A stretch of 64,000 nt of DNA from an uncultured Oscillospiraceae bacterium. GTDB lineage: Bacteria > Bacillota > Clostridia > Oscillospirales > Ruminococcaceae. Of this stretch, positions 62,360 through 64,000 are shown piece by piece; the first letter of the stretch is position 1, and every line of letters starts with the position of its first letter. The notes under the pieces were generated by a model. The model was not told the DNA's origin and ran no database searches. It saw only the letters and a program-made list of their open reading frames with translations. The stretch spans positions 1 to 64,000 of the forward strand of contig CAKSLI010000010.1 in NCBI GenBank assembly GCA_934466475.1, in the 5' to 3' direction. A program made the position numbers and the translations under genes.

Positions 62360-62532
62360 GTAAAATTTCAGATATGAAGAAAACAAATAATGTGATATAT
62401 AAGTATTCACATTTATCCTTTCTAAGAACGCACTTATGAAAATATCACTGCTGAGTTACTCTCCGTAGAAACACAGAAAAGCGCTGTTCTGCCTATAACC
62501 GGGGCTATTAATATGTTGTTCCAAACGAGCTG

Positions 62533-63852
62533 TCATTCTATAAAAGTTCTGTTGTAATGTACTGCCACATTACTCAGCCGATCTGTTAATCTGGTGCTTT
62601 TCCGGATCCGTGTCCATTCCGCTTCACTGCCCTCATAAAAAATGTCTGTTATGTTAGTACGATGTCCAAGCTCATTCCCCATTATTTCTTCCACACTTAC
62701 TGGAATAAATAACTTGCTCAGGCTGCCACAGCGATCAAATGCGTCGCCTTTGACAAATCGTGTATTACGCGGAATAATCAGACTAGTCAGCGAAGTACAG
62801 CCGGAAAAGCAGCCGCTCTGTATTGCTATCAGCGAATCACCAGATGTTCCGGATTCAACTGTTTTCCCAGTATGATCAGGCATGATGACGTTTCTCAGCG
62901 ACGCACAGTTCTCAAAGGCACCATTATCAAGCATAGCTATACAGCTGCTAAGTCTGATCTCCTCAAGTGAGCAGCAGTCTTTAAAAGCACAGCGCCCTAT
63001 GCTGCTGATATGTTCTGTATGTTCGATGTTCCGCAGTTCACGGCAGCCCTGAAAAACTCCGTTAACGATATGCGTCATGCCGAAAGGCAGCCTGATTTTC
63101 TCGATCCCTGACAGCGCGAAGGCGCCAGCCTCTATTCCTCTTACGCTGTCCGGAATATCAATATGTTTCAGAGAAGTACATCCGAAAAAAGCATGATCTT
63201 CTATCCATTCCACCTGGTCATGAAGTACAATTTCTTCAACCCCCGTACAGCCGTCGAAGGCATGGCTTGCTATACTGTTCATTGTTTTGGGAATATAAAT
63301 CCGTTTCAGGGAATTTACATTATTAAATGCCCCGGCGGAGATTTGTCTGACAAAATCCGGTATAATATATTCTTCATCAGTTCTTTCCGCAGGATACATA
63401 AGGAGAGCGTCATTTTTCCGGTCAAAGATAACGCCATCAATACTATAACGGCTTTCTTCCTCACCTGAAAAAATAAAATTTCTGAAAGAATACCCTACGA
63501 CCGGATCCCTTTCTATTTTACAGTCTTCCGGAATCGTCAGATATTCCAAACAATCGCATTCATAAAATGCATTTGTACATATCCTCCTCAGTGTTGAAGG
63601 AAGATTTACCTTTTTCAGGTGGGCACAGCTGTTGAAGGCAAAGCCATATATCTCCTCAACGCCCTCCGGGACAGTTATCTCGTTTACATTGCAATGGTCA
63701 AAAGCGTATGCATCTATATATTTTACACTGAAGCCGCCAATTTCAGCAGGTATCTCAACAGAGGTCTCCCCCACATGATTATATCCTGTTATTATGACAT
63801 TCCCATTTTGCACACGGTAAACGAAACGGTCAGATCTCAGTTCCAATTTCAC
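62533..63852 (-). CDS. BspA-like leucine-rich repeat protein
   Basis: 439 aa built of about 14 BspA/LRR_5-type repeats (patterns such as EIPAEIGGFSVKYIDAYAF, KKVNLPSTLRRICTNAFYEC, EEIVLHDQVEWIEDHAFFGC) starting near residue 30. No signal peptide or anchor is visible, unlike many surface BspA proteins, so it is probably intracellular or lacks a canonical signal. GTG start behind GGAGG. About 370 bp separate it from the RiPP promoter, so it is probably not part of that cluster. BspA repeats are abundant in gut Clostridia. Confidence 0.85.
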   Translation of the reverse strand: MKLELRSDRFVYRVQNGNVIITGYNHVGETSVEIPAEIGGFSVKYIDAYAFDHCNVNEITVPEGVEEIYGFAFNSCAHLKKVNLPSTLRRICTNAFYECDCLEYLTIPEDCKIERDPVVGYSFRNFIFSGEEESRYSIDGVIFDRKNDALLMYPAERTDEEYIIPDFVRQISAGAFNNVNSLKRIYIPKTMNSIASHAFDGCTGVEEIVLHDQVEWIEDHAFFGCTSLKHIDIPDSVRGIEAGAFALSGIEKIRLPFGMTHIVNGVFQGCRELRNIEHTEHISSIGRCAFKDCCSLEEIRLSSCIAMLDNGAFENCASLRNVIMPDHTGKTVESGTSGDSLIAIQSGCFSGCTSLTSLIIPRNTRFVKGDAFDRCGSLSKLFIPVSVEEIMGNELGHRTNITDIFYEGSEAEWTRIRKSTRLTDRLSNVAVHYNRTFIE

Positions 63853-64000
63853 GATGGCGCCTCCTTAATCTTGGTCATCACCGGCAGTACAGATACACGC
63901 AGCAAGAACCGCCGACAACTGTGTTCTGTCAGAATGTTACCACAGATACAGATCCGTTGGAACTTACACAGCGGCAGCAATCCACATAAACCTCTATGAA

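Noticed and set aside
1-64000. tRNA, rRNA or CRISPR arrays
   Set aside because: No cloverleaf, rRNA segment or evenly spaced direct repeats were seen in the intergenic regions.

Overview
The window looks like a chromosomal stretch of a spore-forming, low-to-mid GC Gram-positive gut Clostridium relative, most likely Ruminococcus or a neighbouring Oscillospiraceae genus. The evidence is a full-length SpoVT, consensus sigma-A promoters, strong GGAGG ribosome binding sites, a YaaH/GH18-type gene and BspA-type leucine-rich repeats. The genus is an inference.

Layout. Positions 1-2270 hold a small mobilization module on the minus strand (SF3 helicase, compact relaxase, ribbon-helix-helix accessory protein). 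Positions 2440-10730 are mixed chromosomal genes: a beta-CASP metallo-hydrolase, a small membrane protein, a WYL regulator divergent from a PD-(D/E)XK-like protein, SpoVT, a transporter-QueH-MATE run and a lipoprotein. Positions 11019-49215 are one contractile injection system (CIS) built as two divergent operons that leave a shared 240-bp control region at about 29.1-29.4 kb. A chemoreceptor follows (49262-51304). At about 51.98 kb a GH18 gene is cut, and a serine recombinase that has itself lost its catalytic N-terminus follows. Positions 53172-62165 hold an AT-richer RiPP gene cluster with a 60-residue precursor peptide. A BspA-like LRR protein closes the window.

The CIS. The leftward operon encodes a disordered protein, a YbjN-like protein, sheath, tube, a 1173-aa R/E/S-rich protein, an Afp7-like tube protein, a four-TM HAMP/cyclase-like protein, gp25, two J-like baseplate proteins, a gpI-like protein and a protein ending in an Ig-like domain. 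The rightward operon encodes a gp41/E-like protein, a small conserved protein, a second tube-like protein, a split hub and spike (gpD plus gpV), a membrane MORN protein, a secreted TolC-like coiled-coil protein, a second secreted coiled-coil protein, an Afp16-like terminator, a PAAR-like tip, an AAA+ ATPase, a 2159-aa beta-repeat protein and a membrane pseudokinase. The injector core is complete, yet at least five extra products are membrane-bound or secreted. This suggests a CIS docked to or crossing the Gram-positive envelope under signalling control, rather than a freely released particle. That is an inference from gene content.

The RiPP cluster. A Cys-free precursor sits behind a perfect-consensus promoter and is followed by a weak terminator, two radical SAM/SPASM proteins, a third radical SAM protein with its SPASM-like region before the radical SAM core, a U32-like TIM-barrel protein, a YcaO protein, two paralogous P-loop kinase-like proteins and an APH-type kinase. 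No transporter or leader peptidase is visible. The combination of radical SAM, YcaO and three kinase-like enzymes on one Cys-free precursor is the other strong candidate for an undescribed system. Three hairpin-rich repeats, two with clear 4-bp target duplications, lie in intergenic regions.
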